From positions 758,134 to 822,133 of the forward strand of contig NZ_JBHSCW010000001.1 in the NCBI RefSeq assembly GCF_042651425.1: 64,000 nt of DNA. The letters are read 5' to 3'. Position 1 is the first letter of the stretch, and every line of letters begins with the position of its first letter. Shown in pieces: positions 37,451 to 47,050 of this stretch. The position numbers and the translations under genes were made by a program. The notes beneath the pieces were generated by a model. That model saw only the letters and a list, made by a program, of their open reading frames with translations. It was not told the origin of the DNA and made no database searches. This stretch comes from Fodinicurvata halophila (GTDB taxonomy: Bacteria > Pseudomonadota > Alphaproteobacteria > Kiloniellales > DSM-21159).

Positions 37451-38704
37451 ATGCACGCCACGTCCGGCCATGCCCGGCTCCAGCCCAGCGGCAATGAAAC
37501 GGAGCGCCTGAGGGCACTTGAGGACTACCAGCTCCTGGAGAGCGAAGCCGATCCGCGCTTTGAGCGCATCGTGGAGATGGCCGTCGACCTCTTCGACGTG
37601 CCCATCGCCTACATCTCCCTGCTGGACGACACGCGCCAGTGGTTCAAGGCCAGCACCGGCCTGGATTTCTCGGAAACCCCGCTTGCCCAGTCCTTCTGCC
37701 TGCACAGCATACAGCACGCGGGCGTGACCGTGATCGAGGATGCCCGCCTGGATGCCCGCTTCTCGGCACTCCCCATGGTGACGGACAATCCCGGCACCGT
37801 CTTCTACGCCTCCGTGCCGCTCGTCACACCAGACGGCTTCCGTCACGGAACGCTGTGCTTGATGGACAGGCACCCGCGCCGACTTGATGACAAGCAGCGC
37901 CGGCTGCTGTCGTCGCTGGCCGAGATCGCCGTGGACGAGATGGAATTGCACCGTGCCAGCCTGCAGCTTATCAAGGAAAAGCAGGAGGCCCGTCGTGCCG
38001 CGCGGATCAAGGACGACTTCCTGGCCATGATGAGCCACGAGTTCCGCACGCCGCTGAATGCCATTCTCGGCTTCTCCGAGGTTATCCGCGCCCAGGCGAT
38101 GGGCCCGGTCGGACACGAAAAGTACCTGGACTATGCCCAGGACATCCATAACAGCGGCCAGCATCTTCTGTCCCTGATCGACGACCTGCTGGACAGCGCC
38201 CATTTCGGCCGGGACGGTTTCGCACTGCAGGAGGAGGCCTTCGACCCGGCCCGGGTGGCGGTGGAGGCGCTCGACATGATGGAGCGCAAGGCGGAGCTCG
38301 CCGGCCTCGAGCTGCGCCACAGTATCCAGCCGCACGCCTTTCGCTTCCATGGCGATGCGCGCCGCTTTCGCCAGATCGTCCTCAATCTGCTGTCCAACGC
38401 CATCAAGTTCACCCCGGCCGGCGGCCGCGTTCTCCTGAGGCTGAAGCGTCTTGAGGATGGACGCCTGCGATTGCAGGTCGCCGACAGCGGCATCGGTATG
38501 ACCCCAAGGGAAAGGCAGCAGGCCCGAGAGGTCTTCTACCGCGGAGAGGCGTCCGCCGTGCAGGCGCGTGAAGGGGCCGGGATCGGGCTGTCGCTGGTGG
38601 ACCGCTTCGCCCAGGCGCATGGTGGGGCCTTGGGGATTCTCAGCCGACCCGGCCGAGGCAGCGTGCTCCGCGTCGACCTCCCAGCGGCGCGTCTGCTGGC
38701 TTGA
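37451..38704 (+). CDS. GAF-domain sensor histidine kinase
   Basis: A 417-residue soluble sensor kinase. GAF domain at about 20-165 (ERIVEMAVDLFDVPIAYISL, WFKASTGLDFSETPLAQSFC), HisKA with phospho-His in MMSHEFRTPLNAILGFSEV, and HATPase_c with N box (NLLSNAIKFT), VADSGIGM and GAGIGLSLV. No transmembrane segment or receiver domain, and no response regulator is adjacent, so it is an orphan cytoplasmic kinase. Signal unknown. Confidence 0.93.
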   Translation: MHATSGHARLQPSGNETERLRALEDYQLLESEADPRFERIVEMAVDLFDVPIAYISLLDDTRQWFKASTGLDFSETPLAQSFCLHSIQHAGVTVIEDARLDARFSALPMVTDNPGTVFYASVPLVTPDGFRHGTLCLMDRHPRRLDDKQRRLLSSLAEIAVDEMELHRASLQLIKEKQEARRAARIKDDFLAMMSHEFRTPLNAILGFSEVIRAQAMGPVGHEKYLDYAQDIHNSGQHLLSLIDDLLDSAHFGRDGFALQEEAFDPARVAVEALDMMERKAELAGLELRHSIQPHAFRFHGDARRFRQIVLNLLSNAIKFTPAGGRVLLRLKRLEDGRLRLQVADSGIGMTPRERQQAREVFYRGEASAVQAREGAGIGLSLVDRFAQAHGGALGILSRPGRGSVLRVDLPAARLLA

Positions 38705-38774
38705 CCCTGGTGGGAGGTCCGGAGATGTTGGGCTTGGAACCATACCTCCCAACAGAGAAGGACCGTCTGGCCCA

Positions 38775-39200
38775 ATGAACCACCCCGATGAACTGATCCG
38801 TGCCCTCGGCCTGCAGCCGCATCCCGAGGGCGGATGCTATCAGGAGATCTATCGCGCGCCAGCCGAAGACGGCCAGCGCAGCAGCGTGACAGCGATCTAT
38901 TACCTGCTGCGCGCCGGCGAGCGCAGTCACTGGCACCGGGTGGATGCCACGGAGATCTGGCACTGGTACGCGGGCGCGCCGCTCGCCCTGCACCTCAGTC
39001 CCGATGGCCGGCGCAGCGAAACACGTCATCTCGGAAACGACTTCTCGAACGGCCAGCGCCCCCAGGTGGTGCTGGAGCCCCACGTCTGGCAGTCGGCGGA
39101 AAGCCTGGGCGAGTGGACCCTGGTCGGCTGCACGGTCGCCCCGGGATTCGAGTTCTCCGGCTTCGAGATGGCACCTGAGGACTGGGCACCCGGGGAGTGA
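38775..39200 (+). CDS. Cupin DUF985 protein
   Basis: A 141-residue cupin: LGLQPHPEGGCYQEIYR at the start, then TAIYYLLRAGERSHWHRVDATEIWHWYAGAPL and WTLVGCTVAPGFEFSGFE. This DUF985 pattern is widespread and its biochemical role is uncertain. Start ATG 38775. An inverted repeat TGGGAGGT (38711-38718) / ACCTCCCA (38744-38751) lies between the kinase stop and this gene. A ribosome site AAGGA is about 14 nt before the ATG, rather far. Confidence 0.85.
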   Translation: MNHPDELIRALGLQPHPEGGCYQEIYRAPAEDGQRSSVTAIYYLLRAGERSHWHRVDATEIWHWYAGAPLALHLSPDGRRSETRHLGNDFSNGQRPQVVLEPHVWQSAESLGEWTLVGCTVAPGFEFSGFEMAPEDWAPGE

Positions 39201-39261
39201 CCCAAGGCCCCCGGTGCCGTCCTGCGCGGCATCGGGACCCGGGTCTTGAGAGCGGACGGGC

Positions 39262-39984
39262 TCAGTACATGTGCTGGCCGCCGTTGATGGACAGCGTCGA
39301 CCCCGTGATGAAACCGGCGTCATCGGCCACCAGGAAGACCACACCACGGGCAATCTCCTCGGCCTGGCCGAGACGGCCCACGGGGATGCGGGCCACGATC
39401 TTCTCCAGGACGTTTTCCGGCACCGACCGCACCATGTCGGTTTCGATGTAGCCCGGCGCGATGGCATTGACCGTGATGCCCTTGCCGGCGCCCTCCTGGG
39501 CCAGCGCCTTGGTAAAACCGTGGATGCCGGATTTCGCGGCGGCGTAGTTCACCTGGCCGTACTGCCCGGCCTGGCCGTTGATCGACCCGATGTTGACGAT
39601 GCGCCCGAAGCCCTTCTCGCGCATGGATTCGATGACGCAACGACAGAGGTTGAAGCAGGACCCCAGGTTGGTGTCGATCACGGCCTGCCACTGATCGGCA
39701 GACATCTTTTGGATCGTGCTGTCCCGCGTGATCCCGGCATTGTTGACGAGGACCTCCACGGGACCGTGCTCCTGGGCAACCTTCTCGATTCCCGCCTTGA
39801 CCGCTTCGAAATCCGAGACATCGAACTTGGCCACCGGGATTCCCGTTTCCTTCGAGAAGGCCTCGGCGGCTTCGTCGTTACCGCCGTAGTTGGCAACGAC
39901 ATCATAGCCTTCCTTCTTCAACGCCAAGCAGATCGCCGCGCCGATACCCCGGGTTCCACCGCTTACCAAAGCCACTCTGGACAT
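39262..39984 (-). CDS. phaB: Acetoacetyl-CoA reductase PhaB
   Basis: NADPH-dependent reduction of acetoacetyl-CoA to (R)-3-hydroxybutyryl-CoA for PHB. A 240-residue SDR: SGGTRGIGAAI, NNAGITRDSTIQKMSADQWQ, IVNIGSINGQAGQYGQVNYA with YAAAKSG catalytic pair, APGYIETDMV, and C-terminal GFITGSTLSINGGQHMY, which together match PhaB/PhbB. Last gene of the minus-strand pha group. Confidence 0.95.
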   Translation of the reverse strand: MSRVALVSGGTRGIGAAICLALKKEGYDVVANYGGNDEAAEAFSKETGIPVAKFDVSDFEAVKAGIEKVAQEHGPVEVLVNNAGITRDSTIQKMSADQWQAVIDTNLGSCFNLCRCVIESMREKGFGRIVNIGSINGQAGQYGQVNYAAAKSGIHGFTKALAQEGAGKGITVNAIAPGYIETDMVRSVPENVLEKIVARIPVGRLGQAEEIARGVVFLVADDAGFITGSTLSINGGQHMY

Positions 39985-40140
39985 TTCCTCATCTCCCTGT
40001 CGGTTGGTTTATGACTTCCTGTCCTCTCGTTGCGGCCGCTTGCTTGCGGCCTTGTCTCTCCGGGCATCCGGCCTCCGCCCCCACAGGCAGGCTGCCATGA
40101 GGAGGCGGAGGGTCCTATTGGGAAGCCGTCGGAAATTCAG

Positions 40141-41316
<1,176 letters not shown>

Positions 41317-41397
41317 TCTGGCTTCCTCCTGGATTGGGTCTCTTTTTAATAGAGCTTGGGGCAAGGACGGCGAATGTTAAGGAGCCGCCCCTGATTT

Positions 41398-41408
41398 TTG
41401 CACTGCAA
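41398..41408. promoter_or_regulatory. Possible PhaR operator before phaA
   Basis: TTGCA-C-TGCAA, a perfect dyad in the 130-nt gap upstream of phaA. PhaR proteins bind TGC-containing dyads (CTGC-N3-GCAG or TGCA elements). The phaR gene is in the same cluster. Sequence match only. Confidence 0.4.
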
Positions 41409-41448
41409 TATACCGAAAGACTACAATCCAAGCGCCGAAAGGGACAAG

Positions 41449-42541
41449 TTAAGAAACCGCCTTGTCCCGCATCCAGTCCCGCAACGGCCCCCATATGCGT
41501 GAAGCGGCACTACGGCCGGCAACCATGCCGATATGCCCGGCTTTCGGACGCTGTACGTCGACATTCGGCAAGGCCTCCGCAAGGGCCAGGGCAGAGGCCG
41601 GCGGCACGATCCTGTCCTCGGCCGGGATCACGCAGAGCGTGGGCAGTTCAATCCGCTGCGGCAGCACGCGCCGCCCGGCGATCCGCCAAGCCCCCATCTG
41701 CGTCGTGTTCCCGGCGTACCAGGCACCCAGGCATTCTCGTGCCACCGGCGCGGCCAGCGGCACGCCGTCGTTCAGCCAGTCCTCCAGCGCCACGAAGGCC
41801 CGCGCCTGCTCACTCTCGGGATCGAGGGCGGCAAAATTCCGGAACTTGCGGATCGTCGCCATGGGATCGACCATGGTGAAGAGCGATTGCAGGACATCCA
41901 CCGGCAATTCGCCCATGAGGTCCATCAACGGCCCCCAGGTCATCAGCGCCGCCCGCCCGAGGGCTGCTTGGCCCGGGATGGCATGGAAATCCCAGGGCGT
42001 GGCCAGCAGCACGAGCCCACGCAGGTCCTCGGCCCGCCGCTGCGCCGCCGCCAGGGCAAGCAAGCCGCCCATGCAGTAGCCGACCAGCAAGGGATTCTGC
42101 CCGGTCTCGCTCCGCAGGGCATCCAGGGACGCTTCCAGGTAGCCCGCGATGTAGTCGGTCAGCGAGAAACCGCGCTCGATCTCCCCCGGCGTCCCCCAGT
42201 CCAGCAGGAAGACGCGAAAGCCGGACTCCGCTAGCCAGCGAGCCAGCGAGCAGGTCTCGGAGAGATCCAGGATATAGCCCCGATTGATCAGGGACGGGAC
42301 CAGGAGCAAGGGGGGCCCGGACCCGCCATAGTCGAGCAGGCGGGCCGAGCCTTCGGACCAGAGTACTGGCGGATCCTCAAGAGCGCGTCGATAGGGATGC
42401 CGGCGATAGGCCTCTATGCCATCAAGAAGTTCCCTCTGGCGCTTTCGAACCTGGCGCTCCAGGGCGTCGGCGGCCGCGGCGGGGTCCGCTTCGGCGCGCA
42501 GCAGCTCCAGCCTCAACGCCTCCTCCTCCGCGCGCAGTGCC
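41449..42541 (-). CDS. phaC: Poly(3-hydroxyalkanoate) synthase, PhaC-type (likely the 3' part of a frameshifted fusion)
   Basis: Alpha/beta-hydrolase polymerase. The lipase-like box with catalytic Cys is VGYCMGGLLALAAA; the aspartate is in VIPAEDRIVPPAS and the histidine in KAGHIGMVAG. The class III hallmark PPLLLVPSLINRGYILDL is clear. The coding pattern in this frame becomes convincing at about 42540; the frame stays open to ATG 42630 and ATG 42699, but those overlap the frame of the upstream protein by 200 nt or more. Removing one base (42541) would fuse the two into about 498 residues. If read alone, a start at 42630 gives 393 aa. phaA follows. Confidence 0.85.
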
Positions 42542-42946
42542 GGATTCAAGTTCTGCCAGCCGCTGTTCCAGCTCGGCCAGGCGGCGCTCGAACCGCGCCA
42601 GATCGTCTGGGCGAGGCTCAGATGGAGCATCAGCGGACGTGGCCCCTTGCGCTGACTGTCCGGAACGCGTCTCTGTCCCGCTTCCCCCATGCTCTCCATC
42701 GTCTTTCCCGCCGAACTGCTGGGAGCCCGGCGCCAGAGATTCCCTTGGCGGCAGGGCCGTGCTCCACCCCATCCAGGCCGCCCAGCTACGCAAGTGTTCC
42801 ATCCAGGCCTCGGTCATCCTGTCCAGGGACCGGCCCACTTCGGGATCGGCCGCCCGGAGAGACACCTCCCTTTCCCTGAGATCCAGGTAGCGGGCGACCA
42901 TGTCGTCCAGAGACATTCCCTCGGGTGTCATACCGTCATCCGTCAT
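42422..42946 (-). CDS. PhaE-like coiled-coil protein or N-terminal part of the PhaC fusion
   Basis: Start ATG 42946 has GAGG 5 nt upstream (MTDDGMTPEGMSLDDMVARY). 174 residues in its own frame. The first 135 look genuinely coding: MTEAWMEHLRSWAAWMGW and a heptad coil ending LARFERRLAELEQRLAELES. After that the frame turns into an Arg/Gly/Pro-rich tail with poor codon use, while the phaC frame continues the heptads (ALRAEEEALRLELLRAEAD). The tail is therefore probably an artefact of a frameshift at 42541. By place it could correspond to the PhaE subunit of a class III synthase; the similarity is weak. Confidence 0.65.
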   Translation of the reverse strand: MTDDGMTPEGMSLDDMVARYLDLREREVSLRAADPEVGRSLDRMTEAWMEHLRSWAAWMGWSTALPPRESLAPGSQQFGGKDDGEHGGSGTETRSGQSAQGATSADAPSEPRPDDLARFERRLAELEQRLAELESGTARGGGGVEAGAAARRSGPRRGRRRPGAPGSKAPEGTS

Positions 42947-43105
42947 GTCGGCCTCACTATAACGGCAGGCAGACGCCGAAGCCATGGGCAGGCGCGTTTG
43001 CGACAGTGCGCGGAGTGATTGACAGTTCCTGCTTCCGCACCGCAGTATTCCTTTACGCTACAAGTATGTTTAGCGCTTTGACACAATCCAGTGAGGCGGA
43101 AGATC

Positions 43106-43732
43106 TTGGAGAACACAGAACGGCCTGCCAAATCGGCACCGATTACCATCAAGAAGTACGCCAACCGACGACTTTACAACACCGCAACCAGCAGTTACGT
43201 AACTCTGGATCATCTCTGCCAGATGGTGAAGGATGATGTGGACTTCGTTGTCTACGATGCCAAGAGCGGAGAGGATATCACCCGGTCTGTCCTGACCCAG
43301 ATCATAGTGGAAGAGGAAGCCAAGGGCGAGAACCTGCTGCCGATCTCCTTTCTCCGCCAGCTGATCTCCTTCTATGGGCACGGCATGCGCTGGATGCTGC
43401 CCAGCTATCTGGAGCAGACGATGGAAGCCTTCACGGCCAACCAGGAAGCCATTGCCCGGAACATGCAGGAGACCATGGGGGGTGTCTTTCCCTTCGGCAA
43501 CATGGAGGAACTGGGCAAGCAGAACCTGGCCATGCTGCAGCACACGATGAACATGTTCTCCCCCTTCTCCGGCGATAGCGGAAGCTCCACCTCGAAGGGG
43601 GAGGGCGAACATTCCCAGAAGGGGTCCGCGCAAGGAAGCTCCGAATCGAGCACGCAGGAAGAGCAACTCGAGCAACTGCAGAAGCAGGTCGAACAATTGC
43701 GCCAGGAACTGGGCAAGCTGTCCAGGAAATGA
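43106..43732 (+). CDS. phaR: Polyhydroxyalkanoate synthesis repressor PhaR
   Basis: A 208-residue PHB-responsive regulator. N-terminal PHB/PHA_accum DNA-binding domain (ITIKKYANRRLYNTATSSYV, LDHLCQMVKDDVDFVVYDAK, GEDITRSVLTQIIVEEEAKG), then the PhaR helical regions (LISFYGHGMRWMLPSYLEQT) and a C-terminal Gln-rich coil. It represses phasin and pha genes until polymer accumulates. Start assigned at TTG 43106 (ENTERPAKS), with GAGG 9 nt upstream; GTG 43091 is the alternative. Divergent from the pha operon. Confidence 0.93.
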   Translation: MENTERPAKSAPITIKKYANRRLYNTATSSYVTLDHLCQMVKDDVDFVVYDAKSGEDITRSVLTQIIVEEEAKGENLLPISFLRQLISFYGHGMRWMLPSYLEQTMEAFTANQEAIARNMQETMGGVFPFGNMEELGKQNLAMLQHTMNMFSPFSGDSGSSTSKGEGEHSQKGSAQGSSESSTQEEQLEQLQKQVEQLRQELGKLSRK

Positions 43733-43776
43733 CCAAGACTGGAGGAGAGCGGCGCCAGGGGCGCGCGGATCTCCCC

Positions 43777-45534
43777 TCAGGTCAACTGCAGGTCCTTCTG
43801 GCCGCGCCACAGGAAGGATGAGGGCCCCAGGCTGCCATCGGCCGCCTGTATCGTGTTCTTGTGCTGGCGCCATTCCGGCGCGACTTCCGGCATCCCGAAA
43901 TAGAACCCCTGGATCATGTCCAGGCCTTCCTGCGCCAGATAGGCCGCCTCTTCCTGCTGTTCCGCGCCCTCGGCCAGGGTTTCCAGCTTGAAGGCCCGGG
44001 CCAGGCTCAGAAGGTTGCGCAGGAAAAGCTGGTTTTCCGGGGAATGGGTGATATCGCGTATGAAGGAGCGATCGATCTTCACCAGGTCGACGGTCAGTGC
44101 CTTGAGGTGATGGAAGGTGCTGTAGCCGGCCCCGAAATCGTCCAGAGCGACACGACACCCCAACTCGCGCACCTGGGCCACGAATTTCGCTGTCTCCCTG
44201 ACATCCAGCAGGGCGGCCGTCTCCGTTATCTCGACGATCAGCCGGCGTGCCACCTGTGGTCGCCCGTGCAGGCGCCGTATCAGGCTGCGCAGCCAGTCAT
44301 GGTCGCCGGTCGTCAGGGCAGAGATGTTGAGCGCCAGCGTGATCCCCGGGTATCGCTCGAGATCCGCCAGCACGAGATTGAGCACGTGCAGGTCCAGCAG
44401 GCGCATCAGGCCCAATTGTTCGGCCGCGGGAATGAACTTGGCCGCGGGGATCAATCCCCCCTTGCCGTCCTGCAGGCGCGCCAGGCATTCATGGAAGCGC
44501 ACGGAGTGCGAGGTGGCGTCGACCACAGGCTGGTAGGCGAGGCACAGGCGCCCTTCCGTCAGGGCATTCTTGACCTCGTTGCCGATTTCCATGCACGCAC
44601 GCACCTGCTGGCGATGTTCTTCCGTGATGGCGTAGTAACTGATGCAGTCGCGACCCGCCTGCTTGGCATCGAACAGCGCACTTTCCGCCTTGGCGACCAA
44701 GTCGAGAGCGTGACCTTCCCGATCCGCGAAGAACGCGCCGCCAATGGATACCGAGAGATGAAGCGTTCCTTCGGGAAGCGAGATCGGCATCTCCCGGACA
44801 CAGTCGCGCAGCGCCTCAGCCAGGCACCGCACTTCGCTTTCCGTACACTCCCGCAGGACCACCCCGAAGCGATCGCCGCCGACCCGGCCGAACAGATCGT
44901 CCTCGCGCAGGCACTCTCGGATACGCCGGGCCACCTCGATCAGCGCCGCGTCCCCGGCCTGATATCCGTAGACGGTGTTGATGCGCGCCAGAGCATCCAG
45001 GCCCAGGACGAGAAAGCCGCCGTCCATCTGGACTTCGGCACCTGCCCGCGTGAAGAAGCCCTGCAGGGCCTCGCCGAGGGCGAGGCGATTGGGAAGTGCC
45101 GTCAGTTCGTCGTGGCTGGCCAGGCGCTCCAGACGCGCTTCCTGCTGCTTGCGATCCGTGACGCGGCGCATGACTCCACAGAGAATCCCGCGCCCGGTGC
45201 CCTCTTCGCGTTCCAGCGCACCGCGGTCATGCAGCCAGTGGTACTCGCCATTCACATCCTGAAAGCGATACTCACAGTCGAAGGGACCGTACCCCAGCAG
45301 GTGATCGTCCAGAACCGTCTGCCGGCGCACCCGGTCCTCCCGGGGGATCCGTTCCAGAAATGCAGAAAGTGTGACGGGAATCGCCTGTTTTGGAACACCC
45401 AGGCAGGACTCGGGATTTCCGAGCCACTCCACGATCCCTTTGGACAAGTCGAATCTATAAAGCAGGTCTCCGGCGGTTTCCACCGCCCTGTACCAATCCT
45501 GCCACTGCGTAGCCCTATGTTCTACCGGCGCCAC
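43777..45534 (-). CDS. PAS-GGDEF-EAL protein with degenerate cyclase motif
   Basis: A 585-residue c-di-GMP protein. PAS-like domain at about 20-130; GGDEF domain at about 140-305 has GRVGGDRFGVV in place of GGDEF, lacking the catalytic Glu. The EAL domain (about 325-570) has HECLARL in place of EALLR but keeps the metal-ligand Glu, LALNIS, VEITETAAL, ALDDFGAGYSTF, VKIDRSF and LAEGAEQQ. Prediction: an inactive cyclase with a working phosphodiesterase, gated by PAS. GTG start 45534 with AGGGG about 10 nt upstream. Convergent to phaR. Confidence 0.9.
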   Translation of the reverse strand: MAPVEHRATQWQDWYRAVETAGDLLYRFDLSKGIVEWLGNPESCLGVPKQAIPVTLSAFLERIPREDRVRRQTVLDDHLLGYGPFDCEYRFQDVNGEYHWLHDRGALEREEGTGRGILCGVMRRVTDRKQQEARLERLASHDELTALPNRLALGEALQGFFTRAGAEVQMDGGFLVLGLDALARINTVYGYQAGDAALIEVARRIRECLREDDLFGRVGGDRFGVVLRECTESEVRCLAEALRDCVREMPISLPEGTLHLSVSIGGAFFADREGHALDLVAKAESALFDAKQAGRDCISYYAITEEHRQQVRACMEIGNEVKNALTEGRLCLAYQPVVDATSHSVRFHECLARLQDGKGGLIPAAKFIPAAEQLGLMRLLDLHVLNLVLADLERYPGITLALNISALTTGDHDWLRSLIRRLHGRPQVARRLIVEITETAALLDVRETAKFVAQVRELGCRVALDDFGAGYSTFHHLKALTVDLVKIDRSFIRDITHSPENQLFLRNLLSLARAFKLETLAEGAEQQEEAAYLAQEGLDMIQGFYFGMPEVAPEWRQHKNTIQAADGSLGPSSFLWRGQKDLQLT

Positions 45535-46217
45535 CGCTTATTACCCCTACCTGGTGCAAGCTTTTGTTGACCGCCCGAAACCGCATCCTTGCGGATCCCT
45601 GTGCGTAAGGAGATAGACCAGCATCGTTTCCACTTCTTAAGAAATCATGAAGCCGCCATCAGCTGCCGGAGGCGAGCACCACGGCACGACCTTGCGACAG
45701 TGATTCAAGTTTGCCTCAATCTTTAACGGCATTCTCCGCGGCTTGGGGGAGGTCGTCCAGCCCGCTCGCAAAGAGCGCTGCATATCCCCATCAAGAATCT
45801 CCAGGAAAAAACCTTTCATAAGAGAGAGATAGGCCCCAGCGCCCCATCCTCGTCCTATTCACGCCCGAAAAAAGTCACGCTCGCTCACGGCAGCCCCTTT
45901 CGGCATCCGCGCCCCTATATGTAATTATAAGAGGCATTTCTCATTACAATACACCTTTGAATAAGGCATAGTCCCGCCCCTTGGGAGAGCGCAACCTTAA
46001 GTCGTTCATTTTTAAAGCTTATTTACGCATTAACTCTGCTTCTTTTTCTTTTTTTACGCGAAGTTCTCCTGCGACAAATGCGCGCCGCAAAATAATATCG
46101 GCAGATATGCGTGCACTGACATAACTTTCAGTTGCTTTTTGCGGCAGATCGAAGGCATTGTCTGGCGACGGTATACAATCCGAAATGACAACTCCCGCGG
46201 TTACTTGATTGAAAACT
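45535..46217. other. Long gene-free AT-rich region before the second PraR-like gene
   Basis: 683 bases, clearly more AT-rich than the average. Contains a CGCTC-GCAAA-GAGCG hairpin near 45770, T-rich runs near 46040-46060, and an eight-base inverted repeat CCGCAAAA (46085-46092)/TTTTGCGG (46137-46144). An open frame at 45637-45819 (minus) has no ribosome site or known content. It likely holds the promoters of both flanking genes; a small RNA is possible but unproven. Confidence 0.45.
46174..46187 (+). promoter_or_regulatory. Putative -10 of the second PraR-like gene
   Basis: TACAATCcgAAATG, similar to 8338-8353 before the paralogue. Overlaps TATACA at 46172. No clear -35. Confidence 0.35.
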
Positions 46218-46583
46218 ATGGATTCACGTCATCGCAAGATCGAGCAGTCGGTCGGTGCCCGCATACGATTGCGCCGCACCCAGCTCGGCTATACCCAGCA
46301 ACAGCTGGCAGAGCGTCTCGAGATCACCTATCAGCAGGTCCACAAATACGAGCGTGGAGCCAACCGGATTTCGGCGGCCCGCCTTTTCGACCTGGGCGAT
46401 GCACTCGAGGTCGACGTGAACTATTTCTTCGAGGATATCGTGAACGGGCAGGAGTCCAGTATGCCGGAACATCAGCGCCTGGGGCTCGATCTTGCCCAGA
46501 ACTTCTCGACGATCAGCGACTCCCAGTGCCGGGAAGCCCTGGCCCGCCTGTGCCGTGCCATGGCCAAGGCCTCGGACGAGTAA
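46218..46583 (+). CDS. XRE-family regulator, PraR-like (paralogue)
   Basis: A 121-residue HTH protein: GARIRLRRTQLGYTQQQLAE, LEITYQQVHKYERGANRISA, LFDLGDALEVDVNYFFED, followed by a C-terminal helix (SDSQCREALARLCRAMAKA). It resembles the protein at 8382-8744 throughout. Start ATG 46218 (MDSRHRKIEQ), with a TTG three codons earlier. No strong Shine-Dalgarno is seen, so translation may be weak. Downstream hisI is convergent. Confidence 0.85.
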   Translation: MDSRHRKIEQSVGARIRLRRTQLGYTQQQLAERLEITYQQVHKYERGANRISAARLFDLGDALEVDVNYFFEDIVNGQESSMPEHQRLGLDLAQNFSTISDSQCREALARLCRAMAKASDE

Positions 46584-46633
46584 ACTCCCACGGCTCCGGG
46601 ATCAGCCGTGACTGTCGCAGGCCGGATTCTGGC

Positions 46634-47050
46634 TCAGTCCTGCGGGCGCGGCTCCGAGATGATCCTGACGGACCCATCTCGCACGGCATGGAAGAAGCAG
46701 TTCGGGCGCTCCGTGTGGCAGGCCGGTCCAGTCTGGTCCACCACTAGCAGCACCGCATCCCGGTCACAGTCATAGCGGAACTCGACAAGCTGCTGCACAT
46801 GCCCGGAACTCTCCCCCTTGCGCCAGAGCTGCCCGCGGGAACGCGACCAATAGCAGGCACGGCCCGCCTGCAACGTCTCCCGCACCGCCTCGGCATTCAT
46901 CCAGGCCAGCATCAGCACCTCGCCGCTGTCGTACTGCTGGGCGATGGCCGGGATCAGGCCCGCCTCGTTGAAGGCAAGCGCCGCGACAACCTCCGCAACC
47001 AGCTTCTCGTCGGCAATTGCGCCCGTCTTCCCCGGCTTCGTTCCGCTCAT
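46634..47050 (-). CDS. hisI: Phosphoribosyl-AMP cyclohydrolase
   Basis: Third step of histidine synthesis, a zinc- and magnesium-dependent hydrolase. 138 residues: LIPAIAQQYDSGEVLMLAWMN, ACYWSRSRGQLWRKGESSGH, and the zinc/metal residues in FRYDCDRDAVLLVVDQTGPACHTERPNCFF. ATG 47050 overlaps the stop of the COG0523 gene by four bases (ATGA). Other his genes are not in the window. Confidence 0.96.
   Translation of the reverse strand: MSGTKPGKTGAIADEKLVAEVVAALAFNEAGLIPAIAQQYDSGEVLMLAWMNAEAVRETLQAGRACYWSRSRGQLWRKGESSGHVQQLVEFRYDCDRDAVLLVVDQTGPACHTERPNCFFHAVRDGSVRIISEPRPQD

Noticed and set aside
45637..45819. 60-codon frame on the minus strand
   Set aside because: No ribosome site or recognisable content; considered as a NepR-like protein but the motif does not fit.
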